Of a stretch of DNA of 56,804 nucleotides, positions 16,835 through 23,856 are shown piece by piece; positions within the stretch are counted from its first letter, which is position 1; each line of letters begins with the position of its first letter. The position numbers and the translations under genes are program-made. The notes below the pieces were generated by a model. The model was not told the DNA's origin. It saw nothing but the letters and a program-made list of their open reading frames with translations, and made no database searches. Source of the stretch: Actinomycetota bacterium (GTDB taxonomy: Bacteria > Actinomycetota > Thermoleophilia > RBG-16-64-13); assembly GCA_023483915.1 (NCBI GenBank), contig JAMDEO010000059.1:1-56804 (forward strand), in the 5' to 3' direction.

Positions 16835-19148
16835 CAGCTTCCTCTTGGGCTTCTGTGTCAGATGCTTTCACAGGTGCGATTGTCCCCAGTGCTTCCTGGT
16901 TCTTGCGTAGCTCTACGACAAGCCATGCCAACCCTTCACGGATATACTCGGGGGGAACGAGAGCCCGGGGGTCCTCTAGTTCCAAGAGGTCGAGAGCAAG
17001 TTCTGCTTTGCCCCCGAGCCTTAGTGCATCAGCCACCTTTTCGCCGAGAGCCTCTAACGTCTCACTCTCTGCGACAGCTGCCCGAAACTTCGCCATCAAT
17101 CCTTGGCCCCCAGTTGCCGCGAAGAGCGCAGTATTCTGAAAGACCAGGGCGTCCTCAAGAGTATTCGCCAATGCCTCGCCAGAAAGCCCGTTGAACCTGA
17201 CCATGGTGGGGCATTGATAGGCCACACGCACAGCAAACTCCTCATCTTCGTATTCCTTGACCTTGCCTTGGTCTGCCAGATCAAGAAGGTCATCCAGAGA
17301 GTCTTTCTCGGGACACCAAGATTTGAGCGTCTGGTTGCGAGTCTTCTGGCCCGCGTTTCGCAGTGGCCTGGCAGCGTTTCCGGCCTGATCCATGGCGTCC
17401 AGGTCGGTGATGATGAGAGTGGTAAGGCCCAGCTTCTCGATTAGCTTCCTGAGACGATGTGCGTGGCTACCGCCCAGCTCCAGCCAGGTTATGTAGCTTT
17501 CCGACAGGCTCTCGAATTCCTCGTGGTGTCGCACGAAATGCGGAATGAGAATTCGCTCCGCCGGTCCTTCGATGAAGACGGCGGCGTCTGCAAACAACAG
17601 GTCACAATGAGTAACGTTCAGATATCTGGTTACGAACCTCTTTGTGGCGGCATCTTTGCCGAAAACGTCCGTGAGATTGACCACACGGCAGCAGGGAACC
17701 TCGTTGTCCTTCGCCGGTCGCCGCCGGAAATAGCGGAGCGATCCAAACTCACATTCCAGAGCAAGATGGCTAGAATGCGTACTCACGACGAGTTGGGTCT
17801 GTAACCTTTCGTTTCCCTTGAGATCGCCATGATTGCGCAAGACTTCGTAGGCCTTCCTAATGAACACCTGCTGAACTTGGGTATGTAAATAGGCTTCTGG
17901 TTCTTCAACCAAGACGAGATGTAGAGGCGGAATGAAACTCTGACCTGGATCTTGGTCGGCCTTGCCCACACGCATCCAGGCGTCACGGAAGCTCATGAGG
18001 CGGAATATCATCGAGATGAGGTTCTGGTATCCCAGCCCATTGGAATCCTCAGGCAGACGCAAGTCCACCTGTTCCTTGCCCCTCATCATCTTGACGACAT
18101 ACTGGACTGCCGCGTCATGCTTCAAGGCATCCAGTGGACTTAACCGGGTTGATACACTGATATTTGGGTCCGTAACCCCCGGATACCCGATTGTCTGGAG
18201 CTCTTCGAGCGGCCTTGAGAAACTCGCCCCGAGCCTATCGTCAAAGGCGGCCTGAGCACTCTCGATGGCCTTCAGCGCTACAAGATCATCGGTCTCCGGA
18301 GTGTTCGTGGTCGGATCTAGGTGCTTCTTGTAGTAGCCGCGCAGTTGGCTGGAGAGCTTGCGAGTCGCGATGGCACCGTCACTGTCACCATCACTTCCGA
18401 TGCTATCGGACTGGCCAAAACCCCGCTGAGCAGGAATATCATCAACCCGGATTAACCCCTCGAAAGGATCACCTTCAATAGGATCGATATCGCCGGGTAG
18501 AACCTGCGCGTCCGGCGCGTCACCGATCCTGCTAGGATCGAGGATGTAGGCCTGAACGCTGAACTTCTTGGTCAGTTCACGTCGCAGGAAATCGGTCAGG
18601 CTACGAGGCCATAGGGCGGGTAGCGCCTGTTCACCCGCTTCCCCCTTAATACTGGCCTTCTGCTTGGCAGTGCCCATCGCCGCCGCGTGGACGGCAACTG
18701 CAGCCGCTCGTTTTGCCAGGAATTCTTCTTGTAATGCTGTCGCGTCCCTAGGCTCAAACTTGAGCCTCACCCCCAGGAGTCCGCCATTCCAGTCCAAGGT
18801 GGGAAGGATCTTCTGAACGTAGTGAACTTCGTCATCTTTGACTTCGAGCCACAAGTCGATAGCCGGTACTACAGTCTCCCAGTTCGGCCTGGGCAGCGTC
18901 TGCTCTGCTCGTCTCGCTTCCTCCCAGGCATTTCCCATTGCATCGATTGCTGGCCAGTGTGAGAGTGTAAAGTCGTTGAGGGAAAACTTGGATCGCTGCT
19001 TATCCACCAGGAAGTACCGCATAGCAACCATAGCAGACGATTTCCCGCTGTTGTTCGCTCCAACCAATACGGTTTTGTCTTTGGCGAAGTCAATGCGAAC
19101 AGAGCGTAGCTTCCTGAAATTGGCGATATCAACGAAGCTTAGTCTCAC
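16818..19148 (-). CDS. gajA: GajA-like OLD-family ATPase/TOPRIM nuclease
   Basis: A 776-residue protein. The N-terminal ABC ATPase half has VLVGANNSGKSS (Walker A, residues 31-42). The C-terminal ATPase half has LVLVEEPEAYLH (Walker B) and STHSSHL. The TOPRIM nuclease domain follows, with the metal-binding Glu in VFIEGPAE and the DxD in IITDLDA. This is the class 2 OLD arrangement. In Gabija it forms a tetramer that nicks phage DNA when nucleotide levels fall. The GTG start at 19148 has GGAG upstream. It is longer than GajA of Bacillus cereus (about 580 residues), with inserts within the ATPase part. A LexA-box promoter lies about 90 bases upstream. Confidence 0.85.
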   Translation of the reverse strand: MRLSFVDIANFRKLRSVRIDFAKDKTVLVGANNSGKSSAMVAMRYFLVDKQRSKFSLNDFTLSHWPAIDAMGNAWEEARRAEQTLPRPNWETVVPAIDLWLEVKDDEVHYVQKILPTLDWNGGLLGVRLKFEPRDATALQEEFLAKRAAAVAVHAAAMGTAKQKASIKGEAGEQALPALWPRSLTDFLRRELTKKFSVQAYILDPSRIGDAPDAQVLPGDIDPIEGDPFEGLIRVDDIPAQRGFGQSDSIGSDGDSDGAIATRKLSSQLRGYYKKHLDPTTNTPETDDLVALKAIESAQAAFDDRLGASFSRPLEELQTIGYPGVTDPNISVSTRLSPLDALKHDAAVQYVVKMMRGKEQVDLRLPEDSNGLGYQNLISMIFRLMSFRDAWMRVGKADQDPGQSFIPPLHLVLVEEPEAYLHTQVQQVFIRKAYEVLRNHGDLKGNERLQTQLVVSTHSSHLALECEFGSLRYFRRRPAKDNEVPCCRVVNLTDVFGKDAATKRFVTRYLNVTHCDLLFADAAVFIEGPAERILIPHFVRHHEEFESLSESYITWLELGGSHAHRLRKLIEKLGLTTLIITDLDAMDQAGNAARPLRNAGQKTRNQTLKSWCPEKDSLDDLLDLADQGKVKEYEDEEFAVRVAYQCPTMVRFNGLSGEALANTLEDALVFQNTALFAATGGQGLMAKFRAAVAESETLEALGEKVADALRLGGKAELALDLLELEDPRALVPPEYIREGLAWLVVELRKNQEALGTIAPVKASDTEAQEEADGRAS

Positions 19149-19239
19149 GGCTGCTCCAATCTAGATTTCCCTGGACTGTACTTCAGCCTTCTTTCGCGCG
19201 AATCGTACTTTGCCATGACGAAGATTCCCTTACGGAGCT

Positions 19240-19269
19240 AGTATAGCCAACATGAACATACGTTCGCAA
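19240..19269 (-). promoter_or_regulatory. LexA (SOS) box over the promoter of the Gabija-like operon
   Basis: On the minus strand a -35 TTGCGA (19269-19264) and a -10 TATACT (19245-19240) are separated by 18 bases. A Gram-positive LexA box, CGAACGTATGTTCA (19266-19253; core GAAC-N4-GTTC), overlaps the -35 and the spacer. LexA bound here should block RNA polymerase until RecA-triggered LexA cleavage. The layout is nearly identical to that upstream of the KAP gene at 27134-27163. Confidence 0.82.
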
Positions 19270-19446
19270 AATGGAAACCTGCATTCTTCCGTTGCTTGCT
19301 CTTCTGCCTGGCTCTTTGATGCTCAGCTCCCGACCTTTGCCGGATTACTACGCGTTCCCAACTAAGGCTACCTTCGCCCCGGACCAAAGTCGATCTGGAC
19401 ACCCACCCATTTCGCGGAAAACAGCCCTACGGCCTTACACAGGGTG

Positions 19447-19824
19447 TCAAGCCTTCCTTTTCCAGTGCACCGGTGGCTTCCAGTCCTTGGACGGGCCGTA
19501 TCGCTGGGTAGTCTTGTACAGCCTCTCAGCCAGTTGCGGATGTCGCTTGACCGCCTCGATGACGAACAGCAGCTGGATCTCCGGGAAGTCTGTCGGCTCT
19601 TTCCCGACCACACGGGCGAAAGCGGCAATCGTGTAATAGGCCTGGGCATCTGCCGGATAGACAGTCTTTCGCCTCTCCAGCCGACTGACAGTCCCGTGAT
19701 CGAACGGTCGCGGGGAATCGACTGCCTGTTCTGTCATTAGGGCCGCAAGGTCAACCTGGCGCAGGCCGTGCTCTATGCGATAACGCTTCACGACTTCGCC
19801 AATGGGTGTCATCTCCGGTTCCAT
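19447..19824 (-). CDS. XRE-family transcriptional regulator of the polyamine operon
   Basis: About 125 residues. The N-terminal helix-turn-helix domain is seen in VVKRYRIEHGLRQVDLAAL and the recognition region FDHGTVSRLERR. It ends with a basic tail. Three near-palindromic TGCAAC operators lie between its start and the divergent arginine decarboxylase gene, so autoregulation together with control of that operon is likely. Three start codons are possible (19848, 19824, 19812). I prefer 19824, because starting at 19848 would put one operator inside the coding region. No good ribosome site is visible for any of them. Confidence 0.75.
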   Translation of the reverse strand: MEPEMTPIGEVVKRYRIEHGLRQVDLAALMTEQAVDSPRPFDHGTVSRLERRKTVYPADAQAYYTIAAFARVVGKEPTDFPEIQLLFVIEAVKRHPQLAERLYKTTQRYGPSKDWKPPVHWKRKA

Positions 19825-19828
19825 CGTG

Positions 19829-19908
19829 TGCAACGTATTGCATTTCACAATAGCCTACTTGCAACCCGTTACACCCGATGGTAGCTTCTGATGTGCAACC
19901 TGTTACAC
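19829..19908. promoter_or_regulatory. Three palindromic operators between the XRE gene and the polyamine operon
   Basis: The sites are TGCAACGTATTGCA (19829-19842), TTGCAACCCGTTACAC (19859-19874) and GTGCAACCTGTTACAC (19893-19908). The last two share 14 of 15 bases over TGCAACCYGTTACAC and are 34 bases apart, near three helical turns. Each is close to a dyad of GTGCAAC/GTTGCAC type. Their position between divergent genes makes them likely binding sites for the XRE regulator. Confidence 0.7.
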
Positions 19909-19939
19909 ACGCGATCTCAAGGAGAAGAGGAGGGTCATC

Positions 19940-19999
19940 GTGAGGGTGCGCCGCGAGGATGCCCTCCCTACCGTCCGGAGAGAAGCCAAATGCGGATAG
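19940..19999 (+). CDS. Possible 19-residue arginine-rich leader peptide of the polyamine operon
   Basis: A short frame opens at GTG 19940, five bases after a strong ribosome site (GGAGGG within AGGAGAAGAGGAGGG). It reads MRVRREDALPTVRREAKCG and stops at TAG 19997-19999, overlapping the arginine decarboxylase ATG at 19990. Five of 19 residues are arginine, in RVRR and RR clusters. Because the downstream gene consumes arginine, a leader that senses charged tRNA-Arg or polyamine-stalled ribosomes is attractive, or it may simply couple translation. The frame and ribosome site are seen; the function is inferred. Confidence 0.4.
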   Translation: MRVRREDALPTVRREAKCG

Positions 20000-20454
20000 T
20001 GGTGACGAGGGGTCAGGGCTGTGGGCGAACGCCGCTGTCTGCTTTCGATCATGCGCTATTCGAGGCGGGTATCCACAATCACAATTTGCTACCACTGTCT
20101 TCGGTCATTCCACCAGGATCAACCATCGAGGAGAGCAAGTTCGCGCCCCCCGGCGACGAGTGGGGACATCGACTCTACCTGGTCATGATCCGTGGCATCG
20201 CGATGATTCCGGGCACTGAGACTTGGGCAGGCATCGGGTGGGTTCAGACAACCGACGGCCGGGGCCTCTTCGTTGAGCACGCGGATGCAAGCAAGGACAA
20301 TGTCATCGACATGATCCACCTGTCTTTAGAAGACATGGCCGGATACCGCGACGAGGGGTTTGGGGAAGTCCACTACGTCGTTCAGGGTGGCAAGTGCGTG
20401 GATAGACCCGTCTGCACACTAGTCGCAGCTGTATACGAGAGCCAAGAGTGGTAG
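19990..20454 (+). CDS. Pyruvoyl-dependent arginine decarboxylase
   Basis: A 154-residue proenzyme that converts arginine to agmatine and CO2. It starts MRIVVTRGQGCGRTPLSAFD. The self-cleavage site LSSVIPPGS (residues 35-43) is visible: the bond between the two serines breaks to give the pyruvoyl group. The conserved Glu-Glu follows in STIEE. Length and motifs match the archaeal/chlamydial PvlArgDC family. ATG 19990 is preceded by GGAGAG and overlaps a leader frame. An in-frame ATG at 19891 would add an unrelated tail. It is first in an apparent operon with speD and speE. Confidence 0.92.
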   Translation: MRIVVTRGQGCGRTPLSAFDHALFEAGIHNHNLLPLSSVIPPGSTIEESKFAPPGDEWGHRLYLVMIRGIAMIPGTETWAGIGWVQTTDGRGLFVEHADASKDNVIDMIHLSLEDMAGYRDEGFGEVHYVVQGGKCVDRPVCTLVAAVYESQEW

Positions 20455-20458
20455 GGAT

Positions 20459-20830
20459 ATGCTGAGCGGGGACCAGGGTCAACAGCAGAACAACCGGGGT
20501 ATAGTCCATATCCTGGCCGATTTTTGGGGCTGTAACTACACGGACGATGCCGAGGTCCTCCTAAAGACGTTACAGCAGGCGGCAAACGCCGCGAATGCAC
20601 AGATCGTGGGCTCAACGCATCACCAGTTTCAGCCATTTGGGTCGACTGCGCTCCTCCTCTTGGCAGAATCCCATATGTCAATTCACACTTGGCCTGAGCA
20701 CGACTATCTTGCCATTGACGTCTTCACTTGTGGCGATCAGATGGACCCCGAGGTAGCGGTGGACTACCTTGAGAAGAACTTGGGACCAACGAAGACCCTC
20801 ATTACTAGGTTAATGCGCGGGCAAGGGTGA
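20459..20830 (+). CDS. speD: S-adenosylmethionine decarboxylase proenzyme
   Basis: A 123-residue class 1B SpeD. It decarboxylates SAM to supply aminopropyl groups. The processing site ESHMSIHTWPEH contains the Ser that becomes the pyruvoyl group, followed by YLAIDVFTCGD with the catalytic Cys and conserved Asp. It starts four bases after the arginine decarboxylase stop and its TGA overlaps the GTG of speE, so the three genes are very likely co-translated. Confidence 0.94.
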   Translation: MLSGDQGQQQNNRGIVHILADFWGCNYTDDAEVLLKTLQQAANAANAQIVGSTHHQFQPFGSTALLLLAESHMSIHTWPEHDYLAIDVFTCGDQMDPEVAVDYLEKNLGPTKTLITRLMRGQG

Positions 20831-21726
20831 CCGTGAGCAGACAGTCAGATCCGCGGGGCAACTGGTTCACGGAGACCGTCCTTCCATTCGCGGAGCCAGA
20901 CGTAGAGATAGCATTTAGGATCACCCAGACGCTGTGCGACGAAAAGAGCGATTTTGCACGGATTCAGATATTCGACACACCATTCTTGGGCCGGGTTCTC
21001 GCTATCGACGGCATCATCAACATTGCCAGAGAAACGGAGTTCATCTATCACGAAATGATGGTTTCTCTCCCGGCCGTATACCATGGCCACCCCGAAACCG
21101 TGCTTGTGATTGGGGGAGGAGACGGCTCCGCGGTCAAGCATGCGCTGAGGGTGAAGTCGGTTGAGCGTGTGGTCATGGTAGAGGTTGACTCACTCGTGAC
21201 CCAATTGTGCCAGTTGCACATCCCGGAACTGGCCGACGGTGCGCTAGAAGACGAGAGGGTGGCTGTCAGGTTCGCCGATGGGATCGACTACGTGAAGGCG
21301 ACTACTGAGAAGTTCGATCTTGTCGTCCTGGACGTGTCAGATCCGATCCCCGGCGGACCAGCCGAGAATCTGTTGACACCTGAGTTCCTCAGGGACGTAA
21401 AGAAGTGCCTCAAGCACCAGGGCGTCGTGGCAACTCATTGCGGATCGCTGATATTCCAGGCTGCCAAGGTAAGACATGTCCTCAAGCACCTACGCGACCT
21501 CTTTGGGCATGTAACCATGCACATCGCTCTCGTCCCTGAGTTCGAACTAACCGAGTTCGGTTTCCTGGTGTGTTCTGACGCCGATGGACCGACTATCTCA
21601 CAGGTGGACGACCGCTTCCGCGAGCTGTTCTCCAATGACCTGCTATTCCTCAGTCCCGATTTCTTCCAAAGCTCGAAGGTACTCTCGCCGTACATGACAA
21701 GGTTGACAGGAGCAAATCGCCAATGA
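20827..21726 (+). CDS. speE: Spermidine synthase-like aminopropyltransferase
   Basis: A 299-residue protein. The SAM-type loop is VLVIGGGDGSAVK. The substrate residues are in ETEFIYHEMM and LDVSDPIPGG. It transfers an aminopropyl group from decarboxylated SAM to a diamine or agmatine. No agmatinase (SpeB) or N-carbamoylputrescine enzymes are in this operon, so the local pathway could stop at N1-aminopropylagmatine, as known from thermophiles, or use putrescine made elsewhere. The GTG start overlaps the speD stop. Confidence 0.92.
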   Translation: MTVSRQSDPRGNWFTETVLPFAEPDVEIAFRITQTLCDEKSDFARIQIFDTPFLGRVLAIDGIINIARETEFIYHEMMVSLPAVYHGHPETVLVIGGGDGSAVKHALRVKSVERVVMVEVDSLVTQLCQLHIPELADGALEDERVAVRFADGIDYVKATTEKFDLVVLDVSDPIPGGPAENLLTPEFLRDVKKCLKHQGVVATHCGSLIFQAAKVRHVLKHLRDLFGHVTMHIALVPEFELTEFGFLVCSDADGPTISQVDDRFRELFSNDLLFLSPDFFQSSKVLSPYMTRLTGANRQ

Positions 21727-21750
21727 GGGAGGCAGAGGCCCCCTCTGGCC

Positions 21751-22599
21751 GTGTCTGAGTTAGCCCCCGTGTCTTCAACGCCTTATTCTAGGAATCCGGA
21801 CGAACTTGCCAATCTGTTGTCTTCACTCAGACATGAGGCTACCCGAGTCGGAATTGACGCCGAAACCTACACGGATCTCGGGTCATTGACCATTTACAAG
21901 GTAAGTGGACAGGACGCGTGCGCAGATGTTGGCAGGACTCTTGAAGCAAAGATACTCGGTAGCGAATACGGCTATGCGAGGGAGTTCATCGAGCACCATT
22001 TTCAGCTATTCGACCGGCATTCGCTTTTCTTTGTTGCATGCATAGAAGATGAGGCCGCGTCTACGCGGCTAGTAGGAACGCTCCGGATAATTGATTGTGC
22101 TCAGGGCGATTCAGAGACGGTCAGTATGTTCCGGGAGTTCTATGGGGAGAACACGCCGTTGCCAAGAGAGCTTAATTTCCGGCCCGAGGAGGATCGGGTC
22201 TGGGACATCCTGAGTGTCGCTGTGGAGAGGCCATACAGAAACGGGATCACCGCAAGTTGGCTATACCACGCGCTATACAAGGCAAGCCTGCAAGAGAACG
22301 TTAAGTGCTGGGTCGCCAACATCACCCCTCGGGAGGCAAAGAACCTCATTTGTAGACTCGGCATACCTTTCAGGACAATAAGAGGGGTCGACCCAGTCCA
22401 TGATGTGCCGCCAAACGGCACCGTCGTCGAGTACGGTTTCTATCACTTGAATCTCGTCGACTGCGGGCCTGCAGTCAAGTTACGTATGAGCCACCTGGAG
22501 GAGGCTATCGAAATGGCGGTTCCGGGCAGCGCAACCGCGCGTATGAACAAGCTGCTGCTGCGCATGGCCAGAATCTGTTGGTTCGGCGCCGGAGAGTAG
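21751..22599 (+). CDS. GNAT / acyl-homoserine-lactone-synthase-like acyltransferase
   Basis: A 282-residue protein, fourth in the polyamine operon, 24 bases after speE. The central region is GNAT-like: LVGTLRIIDC, VWDILSVAVERPYRNGITASW, then a helix YHALYKASLQENVKCWVA and a strand FRTIRG. Hydrophobic-charged spacing and the large open N-terminal half recall LuxI/FeeM-type N-acyl synthases and the exosortase-associated acyltransferases. I cannot fix the family without profile searches. Its place suggests it acylates the polyamine product, giving an N-acyl polyamine. That is inference. Confidence 0.55.
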   Translation: MSELAPVSSTPYSRNPDELANLLSSLRHEATRVGIDAETYTDLGSLTIYKVSGQDACADVGRTLEAKILGSEYGYAREFIEHHFQLFDRHSLFFVACIEDEAASTRLVGTLRIIDCAQGDSETVSMFREFYGENTPLPRELNFRPEEDRVWDILSVAVERPYRNGITASWLYHALYKASLQENVKCWVANITPREAKNLICRLGIPFRTIRGVDPVHDVPPNGTVVEYGFYHLNLVDCGPAVKLRMSHLEEAIEMAVPGSATARMNKLLLRMARICWFGAGE

Positions 22600-22739
22600 T
22601 GGACTTCAGGGCTCGCGGACCCAGCGCGCTGCTATCCCAGCACTTCAGATGCAAACCGTTTGCTCGCTTTTCGCCCTTTTGGGCTCTTCAGCGTAAGCAC
22701 GCACTTACGGAAGCGAATATGACAAACAGATATAGGCCG

Positions 22740-22765
22740 GGTGGGGCGGTTTTCGCCGCCCCACC
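22740..22765. terminator. Strong GC hairpin between convergent transcripts
   Basis: Ten perfect base pairs (GGTGGGGCGG, 22740-22749, with 22756-22765) enclose a 6-base loop. It lies between the end of the polyamine operon (22599) and the end of the convergent HbpS-like gene (22786). There is no T-run on either side, so termination may depend on the hairpin alone or on Rho. A second hairpin (CGTAAG/CTTACG) occurs near 22692-22709. Confidence 0.6.
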
Positions 22766-22785
22766 CCATCGGCGTTTGAACGGTG

Positions 22786-23325
22786 CTACTTGTGACCCTC
22801 ATCATCGGCGATGTCGAAGTCTTCGAGAGGGATGTACGCACTCTCGGAGGCCATGATGCCGTCTGGTTTGGTCATCTCGTTCTGGCAGATCGCGATGATC
22901 CATTTGAGCATGTTCCAGGCGATGCACTCGTCGAAGACAGCCTGTACGCCGCTGAACGCAACGACAAGTTTGTTCTCGATAGCGGAGCCGCCCCACTTGG
23001 TCATGCCAGACAGGTAGAGATGAGGGGCATCCTGCTGCACCTGACGGCTGGTAAGGCCGGTTTGCCAGCCCACCCTGGCCTTGGACAGAGCGATCGCGTC
23101 GTACTTCTGAGCGACCTCTTCGTATTCCGGCTTGAGCGGACGTCTGTCGTCCACGCGCGCCTGGAACATGATTTCGCCACTCCATGGGTCAAGTACCACA
23201 ATGGTACCGGCCAGTTTGTTGGTGGTTCCCAGATGCGCCGCTGCGACGATGGATGCATTGCACATTACCCAGGCGTCTCTGCAGATCTCCGCGTTGAGCC
23301 CAGTGAACATGTCAAAACTGAACAT
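22786..23325 (-). CDS. GlcG/HbpS-like (heme-binding fold) orphan protein
   Basis: A protein of 179 residues. The pattern TIVVLDPWSGEIMFQARVDD, a helix with AIALSKARVGWQTG, then KWGGSAIENKLVVAFSGVQAVFDE and a final amphipathic helix resembles the GlcG/HbpS (PF03928) fold, whose members bind heme or small molecules or serve as accessory sensors. I chose ATG 23325, which has GAAGGG 7 bases upstream. The frame stays open to 23433, but that stretch is occupied by two RNA hairpins and follows a promoter, so it is more likely untranslated leader. No catalytic residues are obvious. Function is unknown. Confidence 0.6.
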   Translation of the reverse strand: MFSFDMFTGLNAEICRDAWVMCNASIVAAAHLGTTNKLAGTIVVLDPWSGEIMFQARVDDRRPLKPEYEEVAQKYDAIALSKARVGWQTGLTSRQVQQDAPHLYLSGMTKWGGSAIENKLVVAFSGVQAVFDECIAWNMLKWIIAICQNEMTKPDGIMASESAYIPLEDFDIADDEGHK

Positions 23326-23346
23326 GTCAAGACCCTTCTCCTCATC

Positions 23347-23447
23347 GGGCGAGATGCCCACAGTCTTTGTCTGTCGGTCTCGCCCCAATGGGAGACACAA
23401 GATGAGGCCCCGCTTGCCAAGGAAAGCAAGCAAGACCTCATCTTGTG
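23347..23447 (-). promoter_or_regulatory. Structured 5' leader with two long hairpins before the HbpS-like gene
   Basis: Two perfect inverted repeats lie in the leader. The first has 12-base arms CACAAGATGAGG/CCTCATCTTGTG (23396-23407 and 23436-23447), with an inner CTTGC/GCAAG stem. The second has 8-base arms GGGCGAGA/TCTCGCCC (23347-23354 and 23378-23385), with an inner ACAG/CTGT stem. Neither is followed by a T-run, so they do not look like terminators. The second ends about 20 bases before the start codon, next to the ribosome site. I recognise no known riboswitch class. Confidence 0.6.
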
Positions 23448-23503
23448 ATTATCTGCTTGTCAAAGAAACACCTTCGGAGATAGGTCTCAACGAAGATATA
23501 CAT

Positions 23504-23532
23504 ATTATAGCATATACTTATAGAATTGGCAA
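23504..23532 (-). promoter_or_regulatory. Near-consensus sigma-70 promoter for the HbpS-like gene
   Basis: On the minus strand TTGCCA (23532-23527) and TATAAT (23509-23504) are separated by exactly 17 bases, in an AT-rich pocket within GC-rich DNA. Transcription from here gives a leader of about 170 bases before ATG 23325, covering both hairpins. Confidence 0.8.
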
Positions 23533-23656
23533 TAGTTTTGTAGGTGACAACCTCTCATCGCTCCTCTGTGTTTAAATAGCGCTTCCGCTGACTATAAGCC
23601 TGCACTTTCCACGAGATCACCTGGTAAACTTAAGTTCACCGTTGCTATCTGTGTCA

Positions 23657-23853
23657 ATGCAACATCGTCCTCTGGCGCAGAAGCAGATCGAAGAAGCAGA
23701 ACAGCCGCGTTTTGGCCAGTGTCGTTGATCGAGATTGGTCGGCGCTTGGGCGTAGATAGAACGACCGTGCGCAGGAGATGGACGCCCGAACCCAAGCCTT
23801 GTGAGCCAGAAGCCACACACGATTGTGAGTCGGGTTCATGGCGTGGCCCCTGA
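23657..23853 (+). pseudogene. Frameshifted recombinase-type HTH remnant
   Basis: One frame from ATG 23657 reads MQHRPLAQKQIEEAEQ, matching the RGRPLTESQIDEAE segment of the frame at 14488-14958. A second frame from 23722 reads SLIEIGRRLGVDRTTVRRRW, matching SLTEVGHQIGVDRTAVSRRL of the same gene, and ends at TGA 23851-23853. One frameshift separates them, and the upstream half is degraded. It is a dead relative of the left-hand remnant. The two relics flank the Gabija/polyamine segment in the same orientation. Confidence 0.6.
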
Positions 23854-23856
23854 CGC

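Noticed and set aside
19271..19636. Plus-strand frame of 121 codons starting METCILPLLALL
   Set aside because: It overlaps the antisense of the XRE gene, has no ribosome site and its composition fits a shadow frame; the region is better explained by the LexA promoter.
23326..23433. 36-residue N-terminal extension of the HbpS-like protein
   Set aside because: It would be encoded by two perfect hairpins and lies before a better ribosome site; a structured leader is the simpler reading.
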